A DNA stretch of 8,625 bases from an uncultured Ignavibacteria bacterium (GTDB taxonomy: Bacteria; Bacteroidota; Ignavibacteria; SZUA-365). The DNA lies in NCBI GenBank assembly GCA_913060595.1, contig CAJXSA010000155.1, positions 1 to 8,625 of the forward strand, read 5' to 3'. Position 1 is the stretch's first letter. Each line of letters begins with the position of its first letter. The notes below the pieces were generated by a model. It did not search any database and was not told the origin of the DNA. It saw nothing but the letters and a program-made list of their open reading frames with translations. The translations under genes and the position numbers were made by a program. This document shows, piece by piece, positions 6,781 to 8,625 of the stretch.

Positions 6781-8625
6781 ATGCCAGTCCGTTTCCTTTT
6801 TCCCGCCGTTCTCACAATTGCACTTTTGCTGCCGGACACGATCACGGCACAGCATGCCGTCATTCCCGCCCCCGTGCGCGCGGCCATACAGATGGGCGCG
6901 TTCCATATCGACGCGGAAACGGCGGTGCTCTATGACACCGACAGCGCGGACGTGCGTGCCGTGGCTGAGTACCTGGCCGATCGCATCGGGCGGGTCTCCT
7001 CATTCACACCGGCTGTGCGGCATTACACGGGGAGTTCGCTGCCGCGGAACAGCATCCTGCTTTCCATACGAACGGCAGAAGGGGAGGTGCATCCCGAGGG
7101 CTACGCCCTGCGCGTGGCGCCGAACGGCGCGCGATGCTCGGCGCAGTCCGCCGCGGGACTGTTCTACGGCGTGCAGACCTTCCGGCAGCTGCTGCCCCCG
7201 CGTTTCGAGTCCGCCGTCGGACGCGATACGGTACGCGGTTGGGACGCGAAGTGCTGCCTGATCGTCGACGCGCCGCGTTTCGCTTGGCGGGGACTGATGC
7301 TCGACTGCGTGCGGCATTTCATGGACGTCGATTTCATCAGGCACACCATCGACGTGATGGCGCTGCTGAAGATGAACCGCCTGCACTGGCATCTGACCGA
7401 CGACCAGGGCTGGCGACTCGAAATCCGCCGCTATCCCGCGCTCACCACGGTCGGCGCCTGGCGCCGTGAAGCCGACGGGTCGCGCTACGGTGGATTCTAC
7501 ACCCAGGAACAGGTGCGCGACATCGTGGCATACGCGGCGGCGCGGCATATCACCGTCGTGCCGGAAATCGAGATGCCGGGACATGCGCGGGCTGCACTCG
7601 CGGCGTACCCCGCACTATCCTGCACGCAGGAATCGCTGCCCGTGCCGCATACCTGGGGCGTGTTCGACGACGTGTTCTGTGCGGGGAAGGAGGAGACCAT
7701 CGAATTTCTCCAGGACGTACTCGCGGAAGTGATCACCCTCTTTCCTTCGCGGGAAATCCATCTCGGGGGTGACGAAGTGCCGCCGCATCGCTGGGAAGCC
7801 TGCGCGGACTGCCGCGCGCGGATGGAGCGTGAGGGGCTGGCCGGCGCCCCGGCCCTGCAGGGCTGGTTCATGTCACGCATGGCGTCGTATCTCGCCGCGC
7901 ACGGTCGTCGCATGATCGGATGGGATGAAATCCTCGCGGGGGAACTGCCCGAGGACGCCGTCGTGCAGTCCTGGCGCGGCATGGACGGTGCCGCAGAGGC
8001 CGCGCGCGCCGGGCACGACGCCATCGTTTCGCCCACCAGTCATGCCTATTTCGACTACGCGCTTTCGACCACGGACCTCGAGCAGGTGTATCGCTTCGAA
8101 CCCGTTCCCGCAACGCTGAAAAGTGCGGAGGCCGCACGCATACTCGGCGGAGAAGCGGCGATGTGGACGGAGCGGGCGCCGCAGTCCGTCATAGAAGAGA
8201 AAATCTACCCGCGCCTCCTCGCCATGGCCGAGGTGCTGTGGACACCGCCGCTGCAGCGCAATTTCTTCCTTTTCCGCCGTCGCGTACAGGAGTGCTATCC
8301 GCGACTGGATTCGCTCGGTGTCCGCTACGGATTCGAAGCCCCGCCGGTGCGTTTCGTGAGCGCGCACGACAGCAGCGCCGGAAGACTGTCCGTTTCCCTG
8401 AAAGCCGGACAGCCGGGGCTGCAGCTGCGGGCGCTGCGATACGACGCGGAGGGGAATGCTGCGGAGACGGACGTTCCTGTCGCCGTCGAAGGGCGCGGCG
8501 TGCTCGGGGCCTTCGCGTGGAAGAATGCGCGTCTGCGCAGCGACACGGCACTGCTGCGGTACGACGTGCACGAGGCGCTGTTCGTCCGCGTGCAGTACAG
8601 CCGCGCCGCGAGCCGCCACTATCCC
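6781..8625 (+). CDS. Secreted beta-N-acetylhexosaminidase, glycoside hydrolase family 20 (3'-partial)
   Basis: Exo-glycosidase releasing terminal GlcNAc or GalNAc from chitin oligosaccharides, glycans or wall fragments by substrate-assisted retaining catalysis. The frame stays open from the ATG at 6781 to the window edge (615 codons). A signal peptide is likely: R4, a hydrophobic core at about 5-17, then a probable cut after TAQ (residue 24). A GH20 N-terminal domain follows (about 25-150, with EGYALRV and GLFYGVQTFRQLLPP). The catalytic barrel then has RGLMLDCVRHF (R170), HWHLTDDQGW (202-211), EIEMPGHAR (H268), the catalytic pair D331-E332 in HLGGDE, GWDE (W381), Y423 and GGEAAMW (W462). All key residues are present. 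The region after about 510 looks like an accessory C-terminal domain cut by the window edge. No in-frame start codon lies between the stop at 6742 and 6781, so the start is firm; only a weak GGGG precedes it. Function is unrelated to the hydrogenase genes. Confidence 0.94.
   Translation, partial: MPVRFLFPAVLTIALLLPDTITAQHAVIPAPVRAAIQMGAFHIDAETAVLYDTDSADVRAVAEYLADRIGRVSSFTPAVRHYTGSSLPRNSILLSIRTAEGEVHPEGYALRVAPNGARCSAQSAAGLFYGVQTFRQLLPPRFESAVGRDTVRGWDAKCCLIVDAPRFAWRGLMLDCVRHFMDVDFIRHTIDVMALLKMNRLHWHLTDDQGWRLEIRRYPALTTVGAWRREADGSRYGGFYTQEQVRDIVAYAAARHITVVPEIEMPGHARAALAAYPALSCTQESLPVPHTWGVFDDVFCAGKEETIEFLQDVLAEVITLFPSREIHLGGDEVPPHRWEACADCRARMEREGLAGAPALQGWFMSRMASYLAAHGRRMIGWDEILAGELPEDAVVQSWRGMDGAAEAARAGHDAIVSPTSHAYFDYALSTTDLEQVYRFEPVPATLKSAEAARILGGEAAMWTERAPQSVIEEKIYPRLLAMAEVLWTPPLQRNFFLFRRRVQECYPRLDSLGVRYGFEAPPVRFVSAHDSSAGRLSVSLKAGQPGLQLRALRYDAEGNAAETDVPVAVEGRGVLGAFAWKNARLRSDTALLRYDVHEALFVRVQYSRAASRHYP

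Noticed and set aside
7497..8619. Minus-strand open frames at the right end
   Set aside because: They lie opposite the GH20 gene, whose plus-strand frame is open from 6781 to the window edge with all catalytic motifs; the minus frames show no recognisable family.

Overview
The window is GC-rich, almost fully coding, and entirely plus-strand. It holds two blocks. The first, positions 5-6697, is a tight six-gene cluster. It encodes a fused heterodisulfide-reductase C/B-type (HdrD-like) protein, HdrA, MvhD, the small (MvhG) and large (MvhA) subunits of a group 3c-type [NiFe] hydrogenase, and a hydrogenase maturation protease. The second, from 6781 to the window edge, is a secreted GH20 beta-N-acetylhexosaminidase whose 3' end lies outside the window.

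The first five gene products match the parts of the cytoplasmic MvhADG-HdrABC flavin-based electron-bifurcating complex. By family knowledge, H2 is oxidised at the NiFe site of MvhA and electrons pass through the FeS clusters of MvhG to the [2Fe-2S] protein MvhD. The FAD of HdrA then splits them between low-potential ferredoxin and a high-potential acceptor reached through HdrC/HdrB. The protease would trim the C-terminus of MvhA after nickel insertion. The other NiFe maturation genes (hyp) are not in the window. Junctions between genes are a 1-nt gap, a 27-nt gap, an 8-nt overlap and two 4-nt overlaps. Strong Shine-Dalgarno sequences precede each internal start, which suggests one translationally coupled transcript.

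The main oddity is in the HdrCB fusion. Its two ferredoxin-type [4Fe-4S] motifs are intact, but the first CCG (noncubane cluster) motif keeps only two of five cysteines, and the second has lost its last cysteine to Glu while gaining an adjacent Cys. The canonical disulfide-reducing site of methanogen HdrB uses two noncubane clusters, so this enzyme probably serves a different oxidant, which the window does not identify.

The organism is most likely a bacterium and not a methanogen: a signal-peptide-bearing GH20 enzyme lies directly downstream, the HdrC and HdrB domains are fused, and no methanogenesis genes are visible. The phylum cannot be fixed from this window; an anaerobic or facultative Gram-negative lineage, perhaps in the Bacteroidota/Chlorobiota-related superphylum, is a guess only. 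I see no RNA genes, mobile elements, CRISPR arrays or long repeats. The only noncoding stretch is about 83 nt (6698-6780) and holds two small hairpins.
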